Below are positions 9,576-22,500 of a stretch of 64,000 bases of DNA, piece by piece. Origin of the DNA: Brachionus rotundiformis (Eukaryota; Rotifera; Eurotatoria; Ploima; Brachionidae). Every line of letters begins with the position of its first letter. Within the stretch, counting starts at the first letter, position 1. The notes below the pieces were generated by a model. It saw only the letters and a program-made list of their open reading frames with translations. It was not told the origin of the DNA and did no database searches. Made by a program: the position numbers and the translations under genes. The stretch is taken from the NCBI GenBank assembly GCA_016802295.1, contig JAESIW010000065.1, forward strand, positions 372,001-436,000, given 5' to 3'.

Positions 9576-11147
9576 ATGAATCTAAAAATCCAAAATGACT
9601 CAATTTCAAGCCTTAGTCAGCGTTATACAACCACGTATGCAATTAAAAAAGGCTACTTTAACCTTATAAGGTGTTTATTGTGCCTCGGTGCGGATCCTAA
9701 TTATGTTGATGAAAAAGAAAACCTTAATCGAACTTCACTTATTTATAATACCTTTATAAAAGATGATAGATGGGCCCAAAACGTGGCATACACTTTGCTC
9801 GAGCATGGTGCTGACCTTAGTAAGTCAGATTCACGAGGCTTAAATCCAATCCACTATTGTTGTACATTTGGAAGAGATAAATTACTCGAAGTTTTTTTAA
9901 AAAGCGTTGATTTCGATTTAAGCCGTTCACTCGACTTGAATGGCAACACTTGCATGCACTACGCCATCCGTAGTGGTAACATAAGATGCATAAACTTGCT
10001 AATCAATAAATTCGTCACTTCTAATTTTGCCAAAAAAATTAACCTAAAAAATCGCTTTGGCCTAAGTCCGATAGATGTTCAAACTGAAGAGGACATCGAT
10101 GAGATAGAGGAATGCAAAAAGCCTTTGATTGATTACATTAATTTAACTAATTCAAAAAAAATACAGGACTACAAAGCCAAACTGGAGATTGAGGCTGCTT
10201 TGAAAGAAAAATCAAAAGTTAAAAAAAAGAAAACAAAAAAGTCTAAAAAAATCATCAGCAAACCGGAAACACAAACCGAAACAAACAAAATAGATGAAAT
10301 TTTCAAAACCCAAATAAATGAATCACAATTTTTGAATAGTGTTGAAAAAAATTCCTTAAGATTTACCCCTAAGCTAGTATCTAATTCTAATTTCAACCAT
10401 TTTACTGGTAAAATAAAAGCAAAGCATAAAAATGATTTATTTGGCAAGTTGGATATACCAAAAATAGTAATAAATGCCATAGAAAGCGAAAAAAGTGATG
10501 AGGAAAAAGAAAGTTTATGCGATGCATTAAATTCATTTTCTCTTAAAAATAATGATCAGACTTTTGATCTCAAGTTGGAATCTGTGGAAAAATTGGAAAA
10601 AAATGATTCTCTTAAGCTAAGTTTAAAATCACTATTATTAACTTATAAAGATTTCTTAGCTAACCTAATTGAGTATAATGATTTATTTTTTGCCAAAGAG
10701 CACATGTTAAAAGATGGTTTACAAAATAAATTATCAAGAGTTGAACGATCTAAATCTCAACAAAATAGGCCTCAAGAAAAGAATAAACCACAAAATTGGA
10801 AAGAATCTTTACCAAGTGTATTCTCTGTTTACGAAGATGAATTAACTGTTAGTTTTCGACATTCAATTCGGCCTCCAGTTCTTAAAAAAGTAAAATCAAA
10901 TCAAAAATATTATGATGATTTGAAAACCAAAGCCAAACAAGTCGCCCTAGCCCGAAAAAAAAAATCAAAAATAATAATTGTAAGAAATAGTCTATTTAAT
11001 AAATTGTCATCTGGTAGTCAATTTTCCATATCACCTGAAAGCTATACTGAGAGTTCGGTGTTCGAAGAAGATGGTTCAATCTTGCCTTCAAATGGTCGAA
11101 CAAGTACGCTGAGTATTATACGAAAAAGAAAAGAATCTTTGTTTTAA
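9576..11147 (+). CDS. Ankyrin-repeat protein with a basic, disordered C-terminal half
   Basis: A single-exon frame of 523 residues. The first 170 or so residues hold about four ankyrin repeats: LIRCLLCLGADPNYVD, VAYTLLEHGADLSKSD, then RGLNPIHYC and NGNTCMHYAIRSGN with helices between them. The TPLH signature is replaced by NPIHYC and TCMHYA, which are common variants. The rest is low complexity: a Lys-rich block (about residues 205-225) that could be a nuclear localisation signal, then Ser/Asn/Lys-rich sequence. Ankyrin repeats are protein-binding scaffolds; no enzymatic domain is present, and I cannot place it in a named ANKRD family. Its stop codon lies 18 bp from that of the convergent MINPP1-like gene. 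Confidence 0.75.
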   Translation: MNLKIQNDSISSLSQRYTTTYAIKKGYFNLIRCLLCLGADPNYVDEKENLNRTSLIYNTFIKDDRWAQNVAYTLLEHGADLSKSDSRGLNPIHYCCTFGRDKLLEVFLKSVDFDLSRSLDLNGNTCMHYAIRSGNIRCINLLINKFVTSNFAKKINLKNRFGLSPIDVQTEEDIDEIEECKKPLIDYINLTNSKKIQDYKAKLEIEAALKEKSKVKKKKTKKSKKIISKPETQTETNKIDEIFKTQINESQFLNSVEKNSLRFTPKLVSNSNFNHFTGKIKAKHKNDLFGKLDIPKIVINAIESEKSDEEKESLCDALNSFSLKNNDQTFDLKLESVEKLEKNDSLKLSLKSLLLTYKDFLANLIEYNDLFFAKEHMLKDGLQNKLSRVERSKSQQNRPQEKNKPQNWKESLPSVFSVYEDELTVSFRHSIRPPVLKKVKSNQKYYDDLKTKAKQVALARKKKSKIIIVRNSLFNKLSSGSQFSISPESYTESSVFEEDGSILPSNGRTSTLSIIRKRKESLF

Positions 11148-11165
11148 AATGCTTTTATTTTTCAT

Positions 11166-13437
11166 TTAAATCTTGCAAGAATTTTTAGTCGACTGACATA
11201 ATGAAGTATAAAAAGTAAAATAGTTCAAAAATTCTCTTAAATCACAATCGATTGACTGACACCCATCGATTTTTATTAATTTTTCATTTAAATAAACTCT
11301 TAATAAAAATTTTTTTTCACATTTGAAAAGAAGAAAACCAATATTTGAATTTGTCGGATTTAAAAAGCTAGTCTTGAATTTTCTATTTATATTTTCTTGG
11401 ATTATGTTTTCGTAATCAAAATTATCTTCGCTTTTACCAACTCCTAACGATGCTAAAAATGAGAGCATTACATCACCATGAGTAAAATATGCCGTGTATT
11501 TGCTCAATTTTGGATTTGAAGTTTCGTATCTAAAATAAAAATATTTATGAGAAAGTATATTAAAGTTATAAAATAAAATCAATCAATGATTTTTCTTCAG
11601 ACTCAGAACCAAAAAATTAATCTTTCAATCAATATTTTTGTTAATTAATTTTGAACTTTGTTTAATATTTTTATTGAATTGTTGGGATTCATTCTTAAAA
11701 ATTTAAAAGGTCTAAAGCAGAGTTTCTTTAAGTCATTTAGTCAATAAAAAGTAATTCTATTGACTCAAATTTCTAATTTTTTTATTCAAGTCATTCGTTG
11801 TTATTTTTCATCTATTTTAATTTTTTTTTCAATTTGAACATTATGTTAATACAACAATTAATTAATTGTATATTTTTTATTTAGAGATATTTCTTTAATG
11901 AATAAAAACTTTTCTGAAATTTTTAAGTCATTAAAATGACTTATGGTTGACTTAATGACTTAATAAGAGTCCTGGTCATTGTCAATCATTATATATCCAT
12001 ACGATTAGAACTGTTAACTTACATATTTTAGATTAAACATCTTCGAAAAATAAAATTTTATCCTTGGAATTTTTTTTGGTACCAAAATTTTTAAATTTAT
12101 TTGTTAGATAAAAATTATGTTCATATATATGTCACCTTTTATCACAAAAAAATTTTCGAAAAAAATTTTGAAAATTCAAAATATTTTTATGAGTTTAAAA
12201 TTTTAATTCTTACCCTTGTCGGTATTCTTGTAAATTATCAATTAAATCTTTTATTAAATCACAACTCATCGTGCGACTAATGTCATATTTATATCCATAT
12301 TTGCAATTGTTTTCAATATCAGCTTGGTATTCCAGCAACTTTAATATGTGTTTGTCAAAAAATTTACACCAAATTGAAATTGTTTTATCAATTAAAAATT
12401 GATATTGACAAGTCTTCAAAGCCAAATCAAACGCTTTATCTTTTTTTGATATAAATTTAATAAAACTTTTGAATAAACTTTAAAACGTATCATTTTTACC
12501 AATATTAGTTAAAAAAAAGCTCACTCCAAGACGATTTTGGAACTGAAGCTTCAAATTTCTATATTCTGTCGAAAAAAAATTTAAAGTTAAAAGTTCTGGG
12601 CATACATTTTTATTTGAATTTATGTCCTTATAGATCAAAATTTAGCAAAGTTTAAAAAAATTTTTAAATAATTCATACGACCAGATATTTGTCACAAATA
12701 TCCGTATATTTTATTAAATAGTCTTGATCAATAGAGTTTGAATTGACCTTTATGTCAAAAGGCCAAAATCTAAAAACACCTTTAAGGTATCTTTCAGCAG
12801 TTTGCTTTGTGCATTTATAATCAGTTGATCTAATTTTGACTTGGTCCATAAGTCTTGTCTCATAAATCAATTTTTTTAACCGAATCCAAGTTCTTAAGCC
12901 GAGCATTTGAGCTGTCGAATTTCCATAAGGAGTTATCAGACTTTCGTCCTTTTCTGAAATTTCAAAACTCCAATTTTTCAATGAATCTAATTCATTGTCC
13001 TTCAAAAAACTCTTGTCTTGTTTTAAAAAAAATTTTATTTTTCAATTTAAGTTTGAAAAAATTTTAGATTTAGATTATTTTTTTGAATAAGCTTATGGAA
13101 ATTTTTCAAGACAAAGCTTACTTGATGAAATAATTAAATCTTTTAACTGTGGGAGAAATCTCTTTATTTCCAAAATATCCTCATAATTTGGATAAGAAGC
13201 AGCGTGGCGAATTAAATGCCAAAAACCAATTTGTTGACATTCTTGAATTTTTAAATTCTTAAATTTTATTTTATTTTAAAATAAAAAATAACTTGGCATT
13301 GAATAATTGTCATAATTTAATTTTTCTGCAATTAAATTGTAATCAGTGAGAGTGCTCATTTGCTTAAAGAATGATTCATCAATGGTTTGCATTAAAGAAA
13401 ATTTCATTAAAAGCATAAAAATCTTTTTTATTAGCAT
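11166..13437 (-). CDS. MINPP1: MINPP1-like histidine acid phosphatase with degenerate active site
   Basis: Six exons on the minus strand: 13437-13293, 13241-13122, 13016-12679, 12626-12500, 12439-12214 and 11529-11166, all phase-consistent; about 439 residues against 487 in human MINPP1. It opens with a hydrophobic signal-peptide-like stretch (MLIKKIFMLLMKFSLM). Matches to MINPP1 run the whole length: CQQIGFWHLIRH, STDYKCTKQTAERYLKG (human SSKHRC...FLQG), DYLIKYTDICDKYL, GYKYDI, FTHGDVMLSFLASLG (the HAE region) and LRVYLNEK. The family cleaves phosphate from inositol polyphosphates in the ER lumen. The catalytic RHGxRxP motif reads RHAASYP (13209-13189): Arg and nucleophile His remain, Gly and the second Arg do not. 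The acid-donor motif HAE is HGD. Activity is therefore doubtful, though the gene is otherwise intact. Confidence 0.82.
11530..12213 (-). other. Last intron of the MINPP1-like gene
   Basis: A 684-bp intron bounded by GTAAGA and TTTTAG. It is much longer than the other introns of the gene (51-105 bp). Very AT-rich, with no coding frame or structured repeat that I can see. Confidence 0.6.
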
Positions 13438-14197
13438 TTTTTTTAGATTTAAACTAAATAAAAATTATACCATTTAAAATTTTTTAACTTTCAATTTATC
13501 ACCATTTACTCATATTTCTTTATTTAAATAAGGATTCAATTCAAAAATCAATCTTAATATAAAAATTAATCAAATATATAAAGGTAAAAAAATAGAATTT
13601 AATTAAAAAATGTATGATGTTTTTGGCATGAAAGCGTGACAATCCTTTATTTTTTTAAAGGAAATTTTTGTTCAAATTTAAGCTCTTGAAAATCTTCACT
13701 TAATTTTCACAAGTTCTTTATATTATTCACTGGACTATTATTCAAAAAAATATATATTTTTAAATAAATACCCTAATATATATAAACACAATTAATGAAT
13801 AATTTGACAATGATAAATCAACAATGTAAAAACTACAAAAATAATGCTCGGTATGAATTCTAGTTTTTTCCATGATTGTTATTGTTTGTTGAAGATAGTT
13901 TAAAATTTTAATTTATTTATAAGCAAAGTAAATAAAAATGTATGCTTGTAATTTAATTTTAAAACATAATTAAAAAAGGAGACAAGTAGCCAAAATCATA
14001 GATATCTATTTTAATATACAAATGATCTTTTATTTTGTATGAAAAAAGCATGTTTATTTTTAAAAATTTAATAAACGCATTTTAACTTTGGTTAAAAATA
14101 AAGATTTCTAAATTTTTTTAAGTACATGTAACCTACTTTTATTTTAGATAACTTAATCTGAGAGTCTCTACAAGGAACCCGCTGGGATTTATAAAAA
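13438..14197. other. Divergent intergenic region
   Basis: Promoter-side DNA shared by the MINPP1-like gene (minus) and the calcium sensor (plus). AT-rich; no coding frame or strong repeat recognised. Confidence 0.5.
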
Positions 14198-15356
14198 ATG
14201 CATCTAATTTTAATCAAACGCAAACTTGAGCCAAAGTATTATGACTTTAAAGGTAAATATTTATTAAAAGAAATATAATTTTAAAAAAAATATTGAATAA
14301 TGAATTATGAGTATGTATATTTATAAGAAACTAATTATTTTAAAAAGGATCAATTTCCAACTATAGACAATTAATTAACAAAAAGAGATTTTTTTTGTAT
14401 GATGATTTTGTTTGTTAGGGAAATTATCAATAATTTTGTAAATAGAACTAGATTTCTTACGCCGATGTCTCAGCCAGCCTGCTTGCCGTAGCTTTATTGT
14501 TATTAGAATATAATTAGGGTTATATTTTTAATGAATTTTTTTTAAATTAAGATATTCAAGTTTTTAAAAGTACTTTGTTATTAAACGATTAAAAATTTGA
14601 ATTAATTGGAATATGTTTTAATTTCGGCCATTTGCTTTAAATTAATTTAATAATTTGATAATTTAAATTTTACTTAATCTCTTATCTTATTATATTCTAT
14701 TTTTTTTTTCAGAATTAGCCAAAAAGATCAAAAATATGGGAAACAGATTGTCATATGCCCAGAGAACCAAGTCCATCTTTCATTTGGAAAAAAATGGTCT
14801 AAGAGAAACAGAAATCGTTTATTTGTTAGAGCAAACAAAATTTTCTCGCGAACAAATTTTGGAATATTACTCTAATTTTATGTGTGATTGTCCACAAGGT
14901 TACTTAACCAAGAGAGAATTTTTGAAAATGTTCAAAGCTTTATACCAAAATGAATCTGAAAAAAGTGAAAAATTCTGCGAGTACATTTTCAGAGCAATTG
15001 ATACAAATTCGAATAATTTTATTGAATTTGCTGAATTTATCATTTATTTTTATATCACTTCATTTGGGACTCAATTAGAAAAAATCGAATTCGCTTTTAG
15101 AATTTTTGATTTAAACAAAGACAATTTAATAGAAAAAAGTGAATTTCGTAAAGTTTTTGAATCATTTTTCGATCTCACCTGTAATCAAAAGAATAAAAGA
15201 CCAAGTGTTCTACATTTTGAACAACAGCTTGATAATTTGGTCAAAAGTTTAGATAAAAATGGCAATAATTACATTGAATTCGACGAATTTTTCTATGGTT
15301 GTCTTGAAGACAAAAATATTGCACATCTTTTAGTCAATCAGATGTTTGATTCTTAA
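14198..15356 (+). CDS. Neuronal calcium sensor-like EF-hand protein
   Basis: The main frame runs from ATG 14736 to TAA 15356, 206 residues. It has the layout of the recoverin/NCS-1/hippocalcin family: Met-Gly-Asn-x-x-Ser at the N-terminus (possible N-myristoylation), a first EF hand disabled by CPQG (family CPxG), and three canonical loops starting DTNSNNFIEFAEF, DLNKDNLIEKSEF and DKNGNNYIEFDEF. Such proteins move to membranes on binding Ca2+ and regulate receptors, kinases or channels. Length (usual about 190) and order fit. A splice acceptor TTTTTCAG lies at 14712. An upstream exon 14198-14252 ending in a phase-1 GTAAAT donor would join in frame and add 26 residues, starting MHLILIKRK. In that form the Gly would be internal and not myristoylated. 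I favour ATG 14736 with 14198-14252 as leader or alternative start. Confidence 0.85.
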
Positions 15357-18313
15357 TTTATCTTTTTTTTTAACACTATTTAAAAAATCTGAAAAAAATC
15401 TTTAATTATTCAAACTGTTAATAAACATTGAAAAATATATAAATTCATTAAAACTTTATAATAATTTTTAATCATTCATAGGTATATATAAAAAAACTTA
15501 ATGATGTATTGTTGGACAAATAAAAAGCAACTTTGAGATTTTTAAAGAGATTGTAAGTCGATTAAAAAATATCTTTAATGGAATTAAAATTGAAAAATAT
15601 TAATACAAGAATGAGAAAAATAGTTTAAGAATGAATAAAACAGTTTAAATTTTAAACTTTTTTATTAATTTATCTGACTTGGAATTTCTATTTGATAAGT
15701 TTCATACTGAGCATCATTTTCGGATGAACTGGATATACAATATCATTTTAGAAGACTATTGAAAAAAAACTAAAAAAGAAAAAGAAAAAGTAGCCATTAG
15801 ATCATTTTAATTATATTTAATTTTTCCTGTCTTTAATAATTTTGTCACAATTTAGACAAAGGAATACAAAAATATGTTTCCACAAAGTTTTTATTCTAAG
15901 TGTATGATACAAATTAGATAGCAATTGATATAAATGAAAAAGGATTTTAAATCAAATGAAAATCTTTTCTAAATATGCTTTTCAAATTTTCAAAATTAAA
16001 ATCCCATTTACTATAGAAAAGTAATTAGTAATTAAAACTTGGGCTATTTAAAATCGATTAATTTAAGCAAGGCTTGTTTTTAATTCTTCGACAAGGATTA
16101 CATTTAATGAATGTTTAAAATCTCTATCTATCTGATTGACATGTTTTAAAGAATAGAATTAGCTTAACAACCTGAGGTCAAAATAAGCACCTTTCTTGGA
16201 TAGCCTGTTGAAATTAATTGATCCAATGGAACTAGCATTAAAACTCCTTTAAAATTTGCTGAATGCTAATCAATAATCATTTCACTATTTCTAAAAGTCG
16301 GGAAAAAAAACAAATTTTTTGTTTTTTAAGTCGGAATTCGAAAGTCTTTAAACAATTTCGCCTAGACTAAACTTGTATATTTGATATTAATATTTTTTTT
16401 AATAATTGTCTTAAATTGACGGTTGTGAATTTTGATCTCGAAATAAAGATAAAACAATCATTTCTAAAAAGTAATCTTAAGCCAAAAGCGTGTAGTAAAA
16501 AATTGGTCAAAATTTAAGTTATCAAAAAATGAGCTAAACAATTTAGTTTGTTTTAACGAATTGATATATCTATCTGAAAAAAAAAATTTAAAAAATTTAT
16601 TTATTTTAAAATAGTTTTATGTCAAAGATTTATTTTCAAGATATTTTATTAGATTTTTTTCGAAATTCACTCTTATAGGATTTATATTTTAGAATATACT
16701 TTTTGTTTATTTGTTTTAATTGATTGCATTTATAAATTTGAATTCATTTTTTTTCTTGATAAAATATTAAATTTCTAAGGTCAATTGAGATTGTCTAAGA
16801 CAAACATATTAGCTTAATTACAACGCTGCTTTTATTTGATTTGATTTAATAATAGCTATTGTTTAATTTCTTATCATGTGTTTGTAAAATCTTAAGTAAA
16901 CGAATAATGCAAATGAATCAGAAAATGAAAAAAAAACATCATTATTTTAAATTAAAGTTATTTTTCTTAAAAGCCATTAATTTTAATTTAAAATAATGAT
17001 TATAAGGCTTTAATTAATACAATATAAAGATTTAATTAAAAGATAATACATTTTTAGCTTTTGAAACTAAATATAATAAAATAAGTTAATTTCTCTTACT
17101 GAATAGAATTAATGAATTAAGTTTTACCACAAATAAAGATAAACTGAAATTATTTTTTAAGAATCTAAGGAATTAAAAATGGTTATACCATCTTATTCAA
17201 AAAATAGATAAACTCAATTCATAAAACTTCACAACTATCAGAAGATCGAAGTACTTTACGAAGATTGACTTACAATGATAGATTGTTTGCCAAAGATGAT
17301 ACTCTCAGTTTCTTAGTTTAATGGTTTCAAAACAATGTGTTGGTTCTTTACTATTTCAATGAAGTAAAAAGGTTTAAAATAAGAAAATTTTACTCAATTT
17401 TAAAATTAAATTTTTTTACCAAAGCAAATATAACATATGCCAGATAATTGAATTTATCATTTTATTTATGAAAAATTAATTTTTTTTTTAAATTGTTTAG
17501 CTATAGTAGCTTCATCTGGGACCTAAATTTGAAATAAATAAACCAAAACAATTAACTTATTCAATTTAAAATAACTAATATATTTTAGTCCTTAATGAAC
17601 ACCAAAATATATTTTTAGTTGTCTAATAATACAAGTTTAGGACTTGAGTGTTTTGTCACAATTGTTCTAGTTTAAAAATAATTGAATAAAATGATATTAA
17701 AAAGAGTAAATTATTATTTTGATTTAATTTAACTTAAGTTTTTGAGGCAGAAAAATACGAAGCTAAAATTAAATTTATCAGTCAAATTATGATTAACCTT
17801 GGCTTCATGATTTTGTAAGATTATACAAAGAATTTTATTTTTAATGATACTTGAAAAATAGATTTTAATTGTCTGGGACCATAATGATTTAAATCATTTG
17901 GCTCTCGACACCCAAGTTAAGTTTAAAAGTATAAAAAAAATTGGCCCAAATTTATAAAAAAGTATTTATTGTTAGAAGCATTTAATTGAAAAATGGGTAA
18001 TTTATAAACATTTGAAATTTTAATATATGTAACTAGTAATTGAGTTGGCTTTAAAGTAGAGAGCAGTGAAAATATAATAAATTACAGGCTTTTAAAAAAA
18101 AAGCTTTGAATTAGAATAGCCAGACTCTATTTTTGTTTTGAATTAAAATACTGGTCGAAAATTAACTAGTCTAAGCTTTTACTTTCAAAAATTAAAATCC
18201 TAGTTGACTTAATTTACGCTACGAATTCTGCTCTGATTATTTTCAGACTTTTTATTAAATTTTAGAAAAAAAAGCTCTATAAATATTCGATTGATAAGTA
18301 TTATGTAATTAAA
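15357..18313. other. Long intergenic stretch, nothing recognised
   Basis: About 3 kb between the calcium sensor and the first navigator-like exon. AT-rich with frequent stops in all frames and no structured repeat or RNA gene that I could find. It may hold the navigator promoter or earlier small exons. Confidence 0.45.
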
Positions 18314-19554
18314 ATGATGCAAAAACAAACATTGACGAAAACCAAGATTCCAACATGGCAAACGAAAACAAAATCATCTGTAAGCAAAGAGAAAATTGAT
18401 CTATCCAAGTCTAAAATAGCAAAATTCGATAAAACATCATTGCCATTATCTCAATCATCATCTTCTGCATTAATGTCAATACGTGCTGACTCACAAGCTA
18501 AGCATTCCCAAACACAATCAATAAATAATACAAATCTTAAAACAAAATCAAAGTTATATAAGTAAAAAAGCACCAACTCCTCGTTTTATCTCTCATTTAT
18601 TTATTATTTTTTACAAGACCATCCATTATTGAAAAGAGAGGCTTACCAAGTTTCAGATCGAAACTAAATTCAAGCAATAATAGAAAAGATTCATTCAGTA
18701 AAAAATCAAGTTGGTGTTTTTTTTGTTTTAATTTCAATTGAATTTGATATTTTTTTTGCTAAATTGTTAACTTTACGTAATGTGTTGATATGTCAAAAAA
18801 CAAAAAATAAATAAACCAATTTGGCTTATTTAAATGCTTAAGTTATCAAAATGTTCATAAGTTTTGACTGATAAGGTTTTATTCGGTTAATTTGTTCTCG
18901 GTCATAAAGAAAATTTTAAAAGCTAATTTAAAATTTCTTAACGTTGAGAAAATTTTAATTTTTTTACTATTTGTTTAAAATACTTTAAGTAGCTTAAATA
19001 AAAATTTATAGGCTTAATTTGATAAACTGTCACTAGAAATTTATCATAGCTAAGACTCTCTAATTGCATTCACCTCGTCAATGTGAGCAATTAACTTATT
19101 GATGCTCTGGTTTAAATAAAGTTTTATATTTGAAAAAATAAATAATTTCTTTCTTCCAAGATGGTATCAACACAAATTTGTCCCACTCGAAAGAAAACCA
19201 ACTCCGCAAACAAGATGACAAAGCTGAATTAAAAGGCCAAATCAAACTCAAAAAAACTCTAAAAGACAATAATACAAATTCGATTGAGATGGCAAGTGGC
19301 AAACAAAAAATCTTGACCAGCCAGAATCAGAATCATTGCGGAGCAAAAATTGACAATGCAAAATCACTTGTTGATAACTCGATTGAAACATGGAAAGAGT
19401 CCATAAATGTCTTCAAGAGAAAATTTTCCAACATACCAAAGCTGGACACAAGTGAGCCAAAGATTAGGTCTGACACCAAGACCAGAGTTGAGATAAGTAC
19501 CAACAAGTCTCTTTGTTCAAGCATTGTCTCGAACGAACAGCCTTCTGATAAACA
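18314..19554 (+). CDS. Ser/Lys-rich N-terminal exons of a neuron navigator gene
   Basis: Three exons, 18314-18561, 18618-18709 and 19161-19554, linked by 56-bp and 451-bp introns with matching phases (2, then 1, ending in phase 2 at GTAAGC). They encode a basic, Ser/Thr-rich, disordered segment starting MMQKQTLTK and containing KRGLPSFRSKL, like the short Pro/Ser motifs (GIPxFRSK type) of the navigator microtubule-binding region. No calponin-homology domain is seen. The ATG at 18314 is the first plausible start but earlier exons may exist. The phase-2 donor at 19555 does not fit the next recognised exon of module A (23375, needs phase 1) but does fit the first exon of module B (38348, phase 2). 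Assignment to either module is open. Confidence 0.55.
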
Positions 19555-22500
19555 GTAAGCAATTTTAAGTGTTTTTTTCTAACCTTTTTTATCTTGTAAC
19601 AAGACTTTGCTATCAACCCGAAACAAATATTGATTAAACTTGAGAGATATTTTTTGAGTAAGATCACAAGATAGTTTTCGTGCTTATCCTAAATAAGATA
19701 AGATTTTTTATGAAAAAAGCTCTTTATTATAGATAGCATCAATGTGAATTTCAACTTTGTCTAAGTTAATTAAAAAAACTTCGGCTTAATAAGCGATTTA
19801 TGCGGGAAATTCGTTTTATTTAGGTTACATAAGATTGATTAAATAGCAAACTATTTGAAGGCTCCCTAATTGGTAATTAAAAATATGATCCTATTCCGTT
19901 TGGGATTTAAAATTTAGAAAGAAAAAAATTGGTTCATTTTGTTAATAAATCGTTTTGGTTTGATTGCAAAAATTTGATAAATACGATTGAAATATTTGAT
20001 AGAATACGAATTAAACTAAACAGCTTTATATGAATTGAAATAGGAAAAAAAAGTTTGTTTTTCATCAACTTGTTTATTACTCGAAAATTTTAGGTCGATT
20101 TTTTTCAGACTTAGAAACAGCTAAAATTTAGCTTTCAACATTAATCGTTGATTTATTAGATTCAGCAATTAAATTATCCTAGTATTTATTTTTTTTTATT
20201 TTAATTGAGTTGATTTAAAAATTAAAAATGAATTTAAGTTCTTAATATTTAAATTTAATTTTTTTAGTAAATTTTTAAAAATTTTAATTATTCATTTAAT
20301 AAGGATAAAAAGATATTCTTTCGTCCAAAGGTGAAAAGTTAATTTTCAGATATTCCAAGATCTTAATTAAAGGTATTTGCATGATTGCAATCAGTGACTA
20401 ATTAGGCCTTTGATTTTATTAAAAAACACATTAAAATGCTTAAGGCGTTTAAGTCAAATATATTTTCAAATGAAGCAAACGATAAAATGGTCAATAGAGA
20501 AATTAACTGGATTAAGAAAAAATGAAGAGAATTGAATTCGATGCGGTGAAAATAATTTGCACAGCTTAATGTGGATTAGGGAAAACAAAACTAGTCAAGA
20601 GAATTGAAATTAAAAATCAATAATTTAAATGAAGTGCAAAATTTTAATACCGTTTTGAATAGGAACTATTCTACACTTTTGCTTATTCAAATGGGAAAGA
20701 TAAATGTTCTTATAGCAAACAAGTATCCAATTTCGTCCTAAATTTTCAGAATTTAAATAGTCAAATATTTATTCTCAAAGCTATATTTAACTCATGGATA
20801 AGTAACAATTTGACTAAATTATCTTCATTAGGACAGTACTTAGTCGAGTTTTTGATCATTGTTAAGAGCCATTCCATTTTAGTCGCCTTTGTCTGAGTGG
20901 TTTCACAATTTTTTTGATTGAGATTTGTTTATTTAATTTTACTCATTTGGGATTATTTTTTGCTAATATTCGTAATAAGCTCAAATGTAGCTTTTCCATT
21001 TGAATAATGGACCTGGTTATTGCGCACGACGTCCTCAAATATTTGGTTTGTGATTTGAAGTTTCTTCATTTCAGCTCATATCTTGAATAAATAACTAAAA
21101 GGCTTACAATGATTTAAAATTACAATTAATGCAAATTTGTGAGACGCTTTTTTATTTGTTGTTATTGTTATTGCTTTTATTAGTATTCTAAAAAATTGAA
21201 ACTTTTTAATTAGTTAGATGACCCTAAAAAAGAATGGACAATATCACACAAAACAAATTTCCATTTTTGATTCACTCGTGGTTGAAATTTTAAATTGATT
21301 TAAATTCATAGTTTTTTTTCTGCTTATAAAAAAAGATAATTAACATTTATCAATTAGTTTAGCTAACATAAAATTTGAATTTTAATATTTAATGGTTAAC
21401 TTTAGTCGAAAAGTAACATGGTACCAATTTTTTTCGTTCGCTAACTACTCTAGCACTTAACTGAAACTCTAAAAATTCAAAATTTAGAATTAGAAAATAA
21501 TTTCAGGCTTCTCTTTATTAAATAAATTTTAACAATAAACACAACAAATTTGTTTATTTGATAATTAGAAATTTAATCTAATAATTTTAACTAAAAAAAA
21601 TAAATCCACGAATTATTTTACTCTTAATATTAAGCATTTAATATATCAGTTATATAGGTCCAAATTTGTTCAATAAAGACAAGTATATTATCTAATATTG
21701 TATGAATAATTTAATCCCAAAACTAATTTTAAGTATCGTTAAGATCAAAATAAATTTTTTTTTAGAATTTTTATAATCTATCTAGATAAAATAAGAATAA
21801 AAGTCGATTAGAGCATTATTTAGATATGATTAAGTTATTAGTAAATTTGATGTGTATTTAAAATTTCTAATAAAAATTTATTGCTCTTAAAAGTGTGATT
21901 TTCATCAAAATTTTAAACAAATTATTCAAAACTTCAATATCCTATTAATCTTATAAAGATTAGTTGATTTGAAAGTAGGCAAATTTCGACTATGTTTTTA
22001 TATCTTAATTAATCAGCTCAAGAGATAATTCTTATTTAAATTTGAGGTTTAAATTGTCCACGAAGCGCTCTTTTCGTCTCTTTCATATTTCTATTCACAT
22101 GATCTCGACTCGAGATCATTCATCAATGTCCAAAACCTACTAAAATAAAGTGATCTAAAAAGTCATCTAGACTCTTAAATGGACAATTTAATATTTCAAT
22201 TTTTTAATTTTTAATCGATACGAAGAGTGATCATTAAAAATCATGTTGAATTTTGACGATCAAAGTCAAATATTAGCAATCGCTTCGAATGCAAAATTTA
22301 AATATTTAATTAAAATTGAGCTTTTTAATTTTGATTTATTTCAATTAGACTTTTTAAATGTTTAAATTAATTAAGTTGTACTTTTTGTTATTTACAATAT
22401 TTAGTTTTAGATTCAGGTTTTTTTTATTCCTTAAGTATTAGAAACGAATTGAAAATTCCCAATAGTTGTCTAAGAATTAAGACAGATGTAATTTTGTGTT

